Of a DNA stretch of 64,000 nt, positions 16,358 through 24,377 are shown one piece after another (positions within the stretch are counted from its first letter, which is position 1; every line of letters begins with the position of its first letter). Position numbers and translations under genes: made by a program. Below the pieces are notes generated by a model. That model had not been told where the DNA came from. It did no database searches and saw only the letters and a program-made list of their open reading frames with translations. This DNA is from Thermasporomyces composti (lineage in GTDB: Bacteria; Actinomycetota; Actinomycetes; Propionibacteriales; Actinopolymorphaceae). Where the stretch lies: the NCBI RefSeq assembly GCF_003386795.1, contig NZ_QTUC01000001.1:930001-994000 (forward strand). The letters are read 5' to 3'.

Positions 16358-16801
16358 TCACCGCGCCGTGGCCAACGCGTCCTCCAGCCATCGACGTAGC
16401 GCCGGTGCCGGCGCCGCGCCCGCCTGCGTGGCGACCACCCGGTCGCCACGCATGACCAAGAGCGTGGGTACGGCACGAATGTCGAACTGCTGCGAGAGGC
16501 CGGGTGCGCGGTCCACGTCCACCTTGACGAGCTTGATCTGGCCCGCGAACTCCGCCGCCAACCGCTCGAGCACCGGGCTGACCATGCGGCACGGTCCGCA
16601 CCACGCCGCCCAGAAATCCACCACCACCGGGATTCGCGACCGCTCGACGACATCGGCGAAGCTGTCGTCGTCCGCGTCGACGACGAACGGCAAGGCAGCC
16701 CGGCAGCGCCCGCACCGAGGACCGTCCCGACCGTTCGCCGGCACCCGGTTCGCCTGTCCGCACGCCGGGCACCGAATGGTGGCCACCTCCGTCGTCCCCA
16801 T
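16358..16801 (-). CDS. trxC: Thioredoxin 2-like protein with N-terminal zinc ribbon
   Basis: 147 residues. An N-terminal zinc motif (Cys11-Pro-Ala-Cys14 and Cys30-Gly-Arg-Cys33) precedes a thioredoxin fold with the redox site FWAAWCGPC (Cys68/Cys71) and the cis-Pro loop IRAVPTL. This is the Trx2/TrxC layout, a disulfide reductase of the cytoplasm linked with oxidative stress. It lies 12 bp downstream of clpB, so it is co-expressed with the disaggregase. Confidence 0.9.
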   Translation of the reverse strand: MGTTEVATIRCPACGQANRVPANGRDGPRCGRCRAALPFVVDADDDSFADVVERSRIPVVVDFWAAWCGPCRMVSPVLERLAAEFAGQIKLVKVDVDRAPGLSQQFDIRAVPTLLVMRGDRVVATQAGAAPAPALRRWLEDALATAR

Positions 16802-16813
16802 AGGTCGTCCCCC

Positions 16814-19456
16814 TCAGGCCGCTTGAGCGTCCGCGCCAGGTGGTGGGTTCTGATAGCCGACTGCCAGCTCGTCCCCCTTGACCTCGACACGGATCACCGC
16901 GCCGTCGTGGACGTCTCCACTCAGCAGCGCGCGACCGACCCGGGTCTCGACCTCGCGCGCGATGAAGCGACGTAGCGGTCGCGCACCGAAGACAGGGTCG
17001 TAGCCGCGCGCCGCGATGTAGCGGACAGCCTCCGGGGTGATGTCGAGGGTGATCCGCCGCTCGGCGAGCCGGTCTCGCAGCTGGTCGACCATGAGGTCGA
17101 CGATCCGTTCGATCTCGGCCTGGGTGAGCGGTTTGAACAACACCACCTCGTCGACACGGTTCAAGAACTCGGGACGGAAATGCGCCCGGAGCTCGGCGAA
17201 GATCCGCTCTCGCGCGAACTCCTGGACCTCGCCACCGGCCACCGCACCCTCCTCGAGGAGGTACTGCGAACCGATGTTGGAGGTCATGATGATGACGGTG
17301 TTCCGGAAGTCGACGGTCCGACCTTGCGCGTCGGTGAGACGCCCGTCGTCGAGCACCTGGAGCAGAGTGTTGAAGACGTCGCTGTGCGCCTTCTCGATCT
17401 CGTCGAACAGGACGACCGAGTACGGCTTGCGCCGGACCGCCTCGGTGAGCTGACCACCCTCCTCGTATCCCACGTAGCCAGGCGGGGCGCCGACCAATCT
17501 GCTGACCGTGTGCCGCTCCTGGTACTCGCTCATGTCGATGCGCACCATGTTCTCGTCGGTGTCGAACAAGGCCGCGGCGAGCGTCTTCGCCAACTCCGTC
17601 TTCCCCACTCCGGTCGGGCCGAGGAAGACGAACGACCCGATGGGCCGACGGGGATCCTTGATGCCGGACCTCGCCCGGATGATCGCGTCGGCCACCAGCT
17701 GAACGGCCTCCTCCTGACCGACGACCCTCCGGTGGAGGATCTCATCCAAACGCAGGAGCTTCTCCCGCTCGCCCTCCTTGAGCCGGGTCACCGGAATCCC
17801 CGTCCACCGCGACACGATCGAGGCGATCTCGTCCTCCGTGACCACCTCCCGGAGCAGCCGGCGGTCACCTAACCTGCTGGCGAGCGTCTCCTCCGACGCT
17901 TCGAGCTGGCGGCGCAGCTCAGGCAGGCGGCCGTGCCGGAGCTCCGCCGCTCGATGGAGGTCGTACTCGCGTTCGGCCCGCTCCGCTTCCTGCCGGGTCC
18001 GCTCGATCTCCTCCCGCAGCGACTGGACCCGTTTGAGCGCCCGACGCTCGCTCTCCCATTGGGTTCGCATGGCCTCCGTCTGCGCCCGCAGGTCCGCGAG
18101 GTCACGGCGCAGCTCGTCGAGTCGGCTCTGGCTCGCCGGGTCGGTCTCCTTGGCCAGCGCGGCCTCCTCGATCTCGAGGCGGGTGAGCCGTCGGGTGAGC
18201 TCGTCGAGCTCGGCCGGCATCGAGTCGATCTCGGTTCGCAACATCGCGCAGGCCTCGTCCACCAGGTCGATGGCCTTGTCGGGGAGGAAGCGGTCGGAGA
18301 TGTAGCGGTGGCTGAGCACGACAGCCGCGACGAGCGCGCTGTCTTGGATCGTGACGCCGTGGAAGACCTCCAGCCGCTCCTTCAACCCACGCAGGATGGA
18401 GATGGAGTCCTCCACGGACGGCTCGTCGACAAGGAGCGGCTGGAAGCGCCGTTCGAGCGCGGCGTCCTTCTCGATGTGCTTGCGATACTCGTCGAGGGTC
18501 GTCGCGCCGATCATGTGAAGCTCGCCACGCGCGAGCATGGGCTTGAGCATGTTGCCGGCGTCCATCGCCCCTTCGGCGGCGCCGGCGCCCACCACGGTGT
18601 GCACCTCGTCCACGAACAGCAGGACCCGTCCTTCGCTCGCCGCGACCTCGTTGAGGACTGCCTTCAATCGTTCCTCGAACTCCCCGCGGTACTTCGCGCC
18701 AGCGACGAGCGCGCCCATGTCGAGCTGGAAGATCGTCTTGTCGCGCAAACCCTCCGGGACGTCGCCCTGGTGGATCCGCTGGGCCAGACCCTCGACGATC
18801 GCGGTCTTGCCGACCCCCGGGTCGCCCACGAGGACCGGGTTGTTCTTGGTCTTGCGGGACAGGATCTGGATCACCCGGCGGATCTCGGTGTCTCGTCCGA
18901 TGACCGGGTCAAGACGACCGGCGGCGGCGTCGGCCACCAGGTCCCGTCCGTACTTCGCCATCGCTTCGTAGGCCACCTCGGGGGTGGCCGAGGTGACCCG
19001 TTGCGCGCCGCGCACGGCGGTGAGGGCCTGGAGGAAGCGCTCGCGGGTGACACCGGACTCGTGTAGAGCCCGCCCCGCAGCCGTTGCCGTCCCCTCGTCC
19101 AGCAAGGCGAGAAGTAGGTGCTCGGTCGAGACGTACTCGTCCTTCAACCGCTGGGCCTCCCGGTCGGCCGCCTCGATCACCCGGGCGAGCCGCTGGGTCA
19201 GGAACACCTGGCCCGGCGCGGCAGCCGGCCCCGTGGTCTTGGGACGCCGCTCCAGCTCGGCCTCGACGCGGGCACGCAGCGGCTGCGGATCCACGTCCGC
19301 TTGCGCGAGCAGGCGGGGGATGAGGCCGTCCGTCTGGTCGAGGAGGGCGAGCAGAAGATGTTCCCCGTCGACTTCGGTGTGGCCGAGACGCACGGCGATA
19401 GCCTGCGCGTCCTGCAGGGCCTCCTGCGACTTCAGCGTGAGTCGGTTCGGGTCCAT
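16814..19456 (-). CDS. clpB: ATP-dependent disaggregase ClpB
   Basis: 880 residues, full length. Order: Clp N domain (1-about 150), AAA-1 with Walker A GDPGVGKT, coiled-coil middle domain rich in Arg/Glu (about 400-530), and AAA-2 with Walker [10 protein letters not shown]. The second ATPase is followed by a C-terminal domain with [16 protein letters not shown]. It resolubilises aggregates with the DnaK system encoded just upstream. Start ATG 19456 is preceded by GGAGGGG and overlaps the end of cbpM by 25 bp, implying tight coupling. Confidence 0.97.
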   Translation of the reverse strand: MDPNRLTLKSQEALQDAQAIAVRLGHTEVDGEHLLLALLDQTDGLIPRLLAQADVDPQPLRARVEAELERRPKTTGPAAAPGQVFLTQRLARVIEAADREAQRLKDEYVSTEHLLLALLDEGTATAAGRALHESGVTRERFLQALTAVRGAQRVTSATPEVAYEAMAKYGRDLVADAAAGRLDPVIGRDTEIRRVIQILSRKTKNNPVLVGDPGVGKTAIVEGLAQRIHQGDVPEGLRDKTIFQLDMGALVAGAKYRGEFEERLKAVLNEVAASEGRVLLFVDEVHTVVGAGAAEGAMDAGNMLKPMLARGELHMIGATTLDEYRKHIEKDAALERRFQPLLVDEPSVEDSISILRGLKERLEVFHGVTIQDSALVAAVVLSHRYISDRFLPDKAIDLVDEACAMLRTEIDSMPAELDELTRRLTRLEIEEAALAKETDPASQSRLDELRRDLADLRAQTEAMRTQWESERRALKRVQSLREEIERTRQEAERAEREYDLHRAAELRHGRLPELRRQLEASEETLASRLGDRRLLREVVTEDEIASIVSRWTGIPVTRLKEGEREKLLRLDEILHRRVVGQEEAVQLVADAIIRARSGIKDPRRPIGSFVFLGPTGVGKTELAKTLAAALFDTDENMVRIDMSEYQERHTVSRLVGAPPGYVGYEEGGQLTEAVRRKPYSVVLFDEIEKAHSDVFNTLLQVLDDGRLTDAQGRTVDFRNTVIIMTSNIGSQYLLEEGAVAGGEVQEFARERIFAELRAHFRPEFLNRVDEVVLFKPLTQAEIERIVDLMVDQLRDRLAERRITLDITPEAVRYIAARGYDPVFGARPLRRFIAREVETRVGRALLSGDVHDGAVIRVEVKGDELAVGYQNPPPGADAQAA

Positions 19457-19776
19457 GGTGCCCCTCCGGTCGGTGGTCTGCTCCTCCGGACAGTCCGGAG
19501 CTCGGCCTCCAGCTCCGCGATCCGGTCAAGCAAGTCGAGGACGAGTCCGATGGCGGCGTAGTTGAGGTCACAGCCCCGTCGCAGTCGTTCGATGCGCGCG
19601 AGCTCCGCCAGCTGGTCCGCGCCGAACCACCATTCACCGCGCTCCCTGACCGGCTCGAGGAGTCCAAGCGCGACCAGCCGGCGCACCAGGTCGGGGTGGA
19701 CACCGGCGTAGCGGGCGAACGACTCCAGGTCGAGGCGGAGGTCGCCTCGCCGTACTCGAACGAGAGCGAACGTCAC
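19432..19776 (-). CDS. cbpM: CbpM-type DnaJ modulator (MerR-like helical protein)
   Basis: 114 residues from GTG 19776 (GAGGAGG upstream). The start overlaps the dnaJ stop by 4 bp (GTGA) and the end overlaps clpB by 25 bp. An N-terminal winged-helix-like part (LDLESFARYAGVHPDLVRRLVALGLLEP) is followed by a long helix (LNYAAIGLVLDLLDRIAELEAELR). The second half aligns better with CbpM (LDWPGIAVALTLMDDI in E. coli) than with HspR, which would have a clearer MerR DNA-recognition helix. It probably binds the J-domain of the adjacent CbpA-like protein; a repressor role is possible. Confidence 0.75.
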   Translation of the reverse strand: MTFALVRVRRGDLRLDLESFARYAGVHPDLVRRLVALGLLEPVRERGEWWFGADQLAELARIERLRRGCDLNYAAIGLVLDLLDRIAELEAELRTVRRSRPPTGGAPWTRTDSR

Positions 19777-20705
19777 GACGTCCTCCTCGGGTCGAACGCC
19801 GACGTCGCGGCGAGCTCCTCCCACAAGCGCCGTTCTTCTGGTGTCAACTCGGCCGGGACGGCGATCTTGACCTCGGCGTACAGATCGCCGGCCTCACCAC
19901 GTGGGCTTCTCAGCCCGCGGCCACGAAGCCGCAGCCGGCGCCCCGTCGACGTTCCCGGCGGAACACGCACCTTGGCCTCGCCGCCGGGGGTCTCGACCGG
20001 GACAGTGGTGCCCAGCGCCGCCTCCCACGGGGCGAGGGGAAGGTCCACATAGAGGTCGCGGCCGTCCACGCGGTAGCGGGGATGGGAAGCCAGCCGCACG
20101 ATGAGATAGAGGTCACCGGGTGGGCCACCGTCGATGCCTTGACCGCCTTGCCCAGCCAGGCGAATGCGTTGTCCCTCGGTCACACCAGGCGGGATGGTCA
20201 CGTCGTACCGTCGTGAGCCAGAGGCACGCGGGATCATGATCGAGCGACGCCCACCGCGGTAGGCCTCCTCGACACTCAGGACCAGCTCGGCCTCCTGGTC
20301 GGGCCCTCGTACCGGTCCGAATCCCCGCCCACCTGTGAACCAGCCACCGAACAGGTCCTCCAGGTCGATGTCGCCGAAGGACCCGAAACCCGCGGACCAG
20401 CCACCCCCCGCCCCAGCACGCCCGGCACCGGCCCGAGCACGCCGCGCCCCCGCCCACGTCTCTGGGTCGACGTCAGGTGGCACCTGCCGAAACTCCGGGC
20501 CGAACGCGTCGTAGCGCCGCCGCGTCTCGGGATCGCGCAGCACGTTGTACGCCTCGGTGATGTCCTTGAAGCGCTCCTCCGCCTCGGGGTCCTTGTTGAC
20601 ATCCGGGTGGTATCGGCGAGCCAGCCGGCGGTAGGCGCGCTGGATCTCATCCTGGCTCGCCGTCCGTGAGATCCCGAGGATCTCGTAGTAGTCCCGCTCG
20701 GCCAT
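19773..20705 (-). CDS. cbpA: DnaJ/CbpA-type co-chaperone without zinc finger
   Basis: 310 residues. The J-domain (about 4-70) has the HPD motif in RRYHPDVNKD. A Gly/Phe-rich linker (about 85-130, FGSFGDIDLEDLFGG) and two beta C-terminal domains with IPPGVTEGQRIRLAGQGGQG follow. The four CxxCxGxG zinc repeats are missing, which marks type II (CbpA-like). The start is ATG 20705 (TGATG with the grpE stop); a GTG one codon upstream gives a GTGA overlap and is equally possible. It stimulates DnaK ATPase. Confidence 0.93.
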   Translation of the reverse strand: MAERDYYEILGISRTASQDEIQRAYRRLARRYHPDVNKDPEAEERFKDITEAYNVLRDPETRRRYDAFGPEFRQVPPDVDPETWAGARRARAGAGRAGAGGGWSAGFGSFGDIDLEDLFGGWFTGGRGFGPVRGPDQEAELVLSVEEAYRGGRRSIMIPRASGSRRYDVTIPPGVTEGQRIRLAGQGGQGIDGGPPGDLYLIVRLASHPRYRVDGRDLYVDLPLAPWEAALGTTVPVETPGGEAKVRVPPGTSTGRRLRLRGRGLRSPRGEAGDLYAEVKIAVPAELTPEERRLWEELAATSAFDPRRTS

Positions 20706-21310
20706 CACTGTTTCCCGCTCGACACCACGACCATCGCCGGCCGCAGCTGGTTGTCGCCCTCGCCGTAGCCGGGTCGTGTCACATGGACGATCGCCCCCTC
20801 AGGGATCTCGTCGTCGGCCACCGTGGCGACCGCCTCGTGTCGAAGCGGATCGAACGAACTGCCGGGCTCGGTCTCCTGGCGAGGGAAGCCAAAGCCCTCC
20901 AGGATCCGAAGGGCCTCGTCGCGAACGGCTCGAACTCCGTCGACGACCGAGGCGGGCGCGGTGTCGGCGTGCTCGAGAGCGCGGTCGAGGTTGTCGACGA
21001 CCGCGAGCCACTGGGTGCACACCCGGATGCGCTCGCGATGCGCGACCGCGGCCAGTTCCCGGGCCATCCGCTTGCGGTAGTTGTGGAGCTCGGCGACCGC
21101 CCGGCGCCAGTTGTCCTCCAGCTCGGCGACCCGAGCCTCCAACTCCTCAACCCGCTCCGCGGGCTCGACGACCGGCTGGCCGGTCTCATCCGCCGTCGCC
21201 CGCTCGTCACCCGTGGTCGCCGTCGGCGCCCCCTCGGCCTGGGCGGGCGCGTGCTCTGTTCGCCCGTCCCCACCCGGGGCCTGGGGCTCGTCCTTCGTGG
21301 AGTCAGCCAT
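20705..21310 (-). CDS. grpE: Nucleotide exchange factor GrpE
   Basis: 201 residues from ATG 21310 (MADSTKDEP), 4 bp after the dnaK stop. An acidic disordered head (about 1-50), a long coiled coil (VEELEARVAELEDNWRRAVAELHNYRKRM) and the C-terminal beta domain with DPLRHEAVATV and GAIVHVTRPGY, all standard for GrpE. It releases ADP from DnaK. The gene sits between dnaK and dnaJ as in most actinobacterial operons. Confidence 0.97.
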   Translation of the reverse strand: MADSTKDEPQAPGGDGRTEHAPAQAEGAPTATTGDERATADETGQPVVEPAERVEELEARVAELEDNWRRAVAELHNYRKRMARELAAVAHRERIRVCTQWLAVVDNLDRALEHADTAPASVVDGVRAVRDEALRILEGFGFPRQETEPGSSFDPLRHEAVATVADDEIPEGAIVHVTRPGYGEGDNQLRPAMVVVSSGKQ

Positions 21311-21314
21311 GGTG

Positions 21315-23219
21315 TCAATCCGTGGTGAACTCGGCGTCGATGACGTCGTCGTCGCCAGACCGCTCTCCCGACGAGTCGCGACCGCCCGGCCCGGTCCCGT
21401 CAGGACGCCCTCCCTCGGGGCCACCGCGGACTGCTCCGAGGCCGTGGTAGATCTGCTGCAGCTCACCGGTGAGCGACCGCAGTCGGTCGAGCCCGACCGC
21501 CTCGTCCTTGATGGCTTGGCGCGCATCGTCGATGAGCATCCGTGCTCGCGCGCGCTCGTGCTCGGGTGCCGCGTCGCCCAGCTCGTTCAACCGCCGCTCC
21601 ACCTGGTACGCGGCGGTGTCCAGCTGGTTCCGCGCCTCCACCTTCTCACGCAGCCTGGCGTCCTCTTCGCGGTAGCGCTCCGCCTCCCGGACCATGCGCT
21701 CCACTTCGGAGCGGTCGAGGTTGGAGCTCCCGCTGATGGTGATGCGCTGCTCGGCGCCGGTGTCCTTGTCACGTGCGGAGACATGCAGGATGCCGTTGGC
21801 ATCGATGTCGAACGTCACCTCGATCTGCGGCTCGCCGCGCGGCGCTGGCCGAATGTTCTCCAGCCGGAACCGGCCGAGCACTCGGTTGTCCGCGGCCCGC
21901 TCGCGCTCCCCTTGGAGCACCACGACGTCCACGGCTTTCTGGTTGTCCTCCGCGGTGCTGAAGACCTCGGTGCGCCGGACCGGGATCGTCGTGTTTCGCT
22001 CGATGATCTTCGTCATCACACCGCCCAGCGTCTCGATGCCCAAGGACAGCGGTGTGACGTCGAGCAGGAGGACGTCCTTCACCTCGCCCTTGAGGACGGC
22101 CGCCTGGATGGCGGCGCCGATCGCGACCACCTCGTCCGGATTGACCGACATGTTGGGGTCCTTGCCGCCGGTGAGTCTCCGGACCAGGTTCTGGACGGCC
22201 GGGACGCGGGTCGAACCGCCGACCAGGATCACCTCGTCGATGTCGTTCGCCGTCAGCTTGGCGTCGGCCATCGCCTGCTCGACCGGGCCCTTGCAGCGTT
22301 CGACGAGATCGTGGATGAGCTCTTCGAACGTCGACCGCATCAGCGTAGCGTTGAGGTGCTTCGGGCCTGACTGGTCAGCTGTGATGAACGGCAGGCTGAT
22401 GGCCGTTTGGGCCACCGACGACAGCTCGACCTTCGCCTTCTCGGCCGCCTCGAACAAACGCTGGAGTGCCTGTGGGTCTTGGCGAAGGTCAATGCCGTTC
22501 TCGCGCTTGAACTGGTCGGCCAGGTAGTCGACGATCCTGCGGTCGAAGTCGTCACCGCCAAGGTGCGAGTCGCCCGCAGTGGCGCGGACCTCCACCACTC
22601 CCTCGCCGACGTCGAGCAGGCTCACGTCGAACGTGCCACCGCCGAGGTCAAACACCAGGACGGTCTCGTGCTCTCGCCGATCCAGCCCGTACGCCAGGGC
22701 AGCCGCCGTGGGCTCGTTGATGATCCGAAGCACCTCGAGTCCCGCGATGCGCCCAGCGTCCTTGGTGGCCTGCCGTTGCGCGTCGTTGAAGTAGGCCGGC
22801 ACCGTGATGACCGCTTCAGTGATCCGCTCACCGAGCGAACGACTCGCGTCCTCGACGAGCTTGCGTAGGACGAGCGCGGAGATCTCCTCGGGCGAGTAGG
22901 TCTTCCCTCGAACGTTGAAGCGAGCGGTGCCGTCGGGGCTCTCGACCACGTCGAAGGACACCGCCTTCATCTCCGTGGTGACCTCGTCGTAGCGGCGACC
23001 GATGAAGCGCTTCGCGGAGTAGATCGTTCCTTTCGGGTTGAGTATCGCCTGACGTCGAGCGAGTTGCCCAACCAGCCGCTCACCTTGCTCGGTGAAGGCC
23101 ACCACCGACGGAGTCGTCCGAGATCCCTCGGCGTTCGGGATGATCGCGGGTTCTCCCGCGGTCACCGCCGCGATAGCGGAGTTCGTGGTGCCCAGGTCGA
23201 TACCGACTGCCTTGGCCAT
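21315..23219 (-). CDS. dnaK: Molecular chaperone DnaK (Hsp70)
   Basis: 634 residues, complete. The N-terminal ATPase domain has the phosphate loops IDLGTTNS and [13 protein letters not shown]; the substrate-binding domain begins after [16 protein letters not shown] (about residue 370); the C-terminal helical lid ends in an acidic tail. It is first gene of the dnaK-grpE-cbpA-cbpM-clpB-trxC-ZnF operon. I see no CIRCE element and no good HAIR (HspR) repeat upstream. Confidence 0.98.
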   Translation of the reverse strand: MAKAVGIDLGTTNSAIAAVTAGEPAIIPNAEGSRTTPSVVAFTEQGERLVGQLARRQAILNPKGTIYSAKRFIGRRYDEVTTEMKAVSFDVVESPDGTARFNVRGKTYSPEEISALVLRKLVEDASRSLGERITEAVITVPAYFNDAQRQATKDAGRIAGLEVLRIINEPTAAALAYGLDRREHETVLVFDLGGGTFDVSLLDVGEGVVEVRATAGDSHLGGDDFDRRIVDYLADQFKRENGIDLRQDPQALQRLFEAAEKAKVELSSVAQTAISLPFITADQSGPKHLNATLMRSTFEELIHDLVERCKGPVEQAMADAKLTANDIDEVILVGGSTRVPAVQNLVRRLTGGKDPNMSVNPDEVVAIGAAIQAAVLKGEVKDVLLLDVTPLSLGIETLGGVMTKIIERNTTIPVRRTEVFSTAEDNQKAVDVVVLQGERERAADNRVLGRFRLENIRPAPRGEPQIEVTFDIDANGILHVSARDKDTGAEQRITISGSSNLDRSEVERMVREAERYREEDARLREKVEARNQLDTAAYQVERRLNELGDAAPEHERARARMLIDDARQAIKDEAVGLDRLRSLTGELQQIYHGLGAVRGGPEGGRPDGTGPGGRDSSGERSGDDDVIDAEFTTD

Positions 23220-23727
23220 CGCTCCAACATTCCTCTCGTGTGGCGCCTCATCCGGCCTTCTGCGGCCTGGAGTCCCTGCTGTCCAGGACTAGTTGACATC
23301 CGCGCGCACGGCGGACGACCTATCGACCTCCCGCGTGGCCAGGAAGGATTTCAGTCCTACGAGCCTCGCTCTCGAGAGAGCGGGTGCGAGAAGCCCGGCG
23401 CGGCGCTGGCCGTGACGGGACGGCCAAGACGTGGCGGCCCACCCATCCGCGGCATCGTGTGGCACGCGGCCCGTCCACGCCCAGTGTCGCCCCGCCGTCG
23501 GGCGCGAACAACCCTCCGCCATGACGGACCGCGCTGGAGAACAAGGTCCCACCGCGCGAGGGACCTCCGCCTCCTCCATTCCGATGGCGCCACTCTTGGG
23601 ACTACGACCGGTCCCAAGTTCACCCCGGTCGGGTGAGGAAGCTCAGCGATGTCGCGCGCAACGGTGGGTCATGACCGCCCGCCGTTCACACGAGCCAGAG
23701 CGGGCGCCACACGACCAGGGGGTTGGC
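23220..23727. other. Intergenic region upstream of dnaK
   Basis: 508 bp between divergent dnaK and the DUF7144 gene. The dnaK promoter must lie here. The best minus-strand candidates are weak: GGGACT-N18-GAT is two mismatches from the sigma-R consensus, and CTGGAGT-N7-GTCCAGG matches only one arm of a HAIR repeat. TTGACA at 23291 on the plus strand has no good -10. No supported gene. Confidence 0.4.
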
Positions 23728-24273
23728 ATGGCAGACATGGGACGCCGCGAAACCGGCGCCTCGGCGCAGGAGCAACAGCAGCAGGCCGCGGAGACGGGCC
23801 GGACTCCGACCGTCCCGCAGGCACGCCGGTCCGCCGAGGAGACCACCGCCGCGCACGGCCCGTCCGCGATGGCCGCCCGCACTGGCGTCGGCTGGATGGT
23901 CTACGCCGGTGCGGTCCTCATCGTTCTCGGCTTGTTCCAGGCGATCTGGGGACTCACCGCCCTGTTCAACCTGGGCTACTTCATCGTCGCCAGCGATGGG
24001 CTGGCGGTTCCCTTCGCCTACACGGCGTGGGCGTGGATTCACATCGCCGTGGCGGCTCTTCTGGTCATCACCGGCCTCGCGGTCTTGGCTGGGCAGACCT
24101 GGGCTCGCTATGTGGGCATCGTGATCGCGGGTCTCGCGGCGATCGGGAACTTCCTCACCTTGGCGGCGTTCCCGCTGTGGTCGCTCGTCATGATCGCCGT
24201 GGACGTGCTTGTCATCTACGCCCTGACGGTGCACGGGAACGAGATGAAGGCCTTGCGACAGGCGCGGGGGTGA
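23728..24273 (+). CDS. DUF7144-family integral membrane protein
   Basis: 181 residues from ATG 23728. A polar, Gln/Ala-rich cytoplasmic head (about 1-48) precedes four transmembrane helices (WMVYAGAVLIVLGLFQAIWGL, WIHIAVAALLVITGLAVLAG, and two more). The pattern matches actinobacterial DUF7144 proteins; function unknown. It faces a strong bidirectional terminator shared with the convergent LuxR gene. Confidence 0.8.
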   Translation: MADMGRRETGASAQEQQQQAAETGRTPTVPQARRSAEETTAAHGPSAMAARTGVGWMVYAGAVLIVLGLFQAIWGLTALFNLGYFIVASDGLAVPFAYTAWAWIHIAVAALLVITGLAVLAGQTWARYVGIVIAGLAAIGNFLTLAAFPLWSLVMIAVDVLVIYALTVHGNEMKALRQARG

Positions 24274-24303
24274 CGGGCGCACGGTCCGTTCGAAGGGGGC
24301 AGG

Positions 24304-24334
24304 CGAAGGGCCACCCGGAGAGGGTGGCCCTTCG
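24304..24334. terminator. Bidirectional terminator hairpin
   Basis: Perfect 13-bp stem (CGAAGGGCCACCC / GGGTGGCCCTTCG) with loop GGAGA. It lies between the convergent DUF7144 and LuxR genes and is followed by a T-rich stretch on the plus strand. Confidence 0.9.
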
Positions 24335-24377
24335 TCGTGTTGTCCCCCGTGGTGTTGTCGCGCCCCTCCGACTGCTG

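Noticed and set aside
23240-23300. HAIR (HspR) repeat or sigma-R promoter before dnaK
   Set aside because: CTGGAGT-N7-GTCCAGG matches only one arm, and GGGACT-N18-GAT has two mismatches. Neither is convincing.
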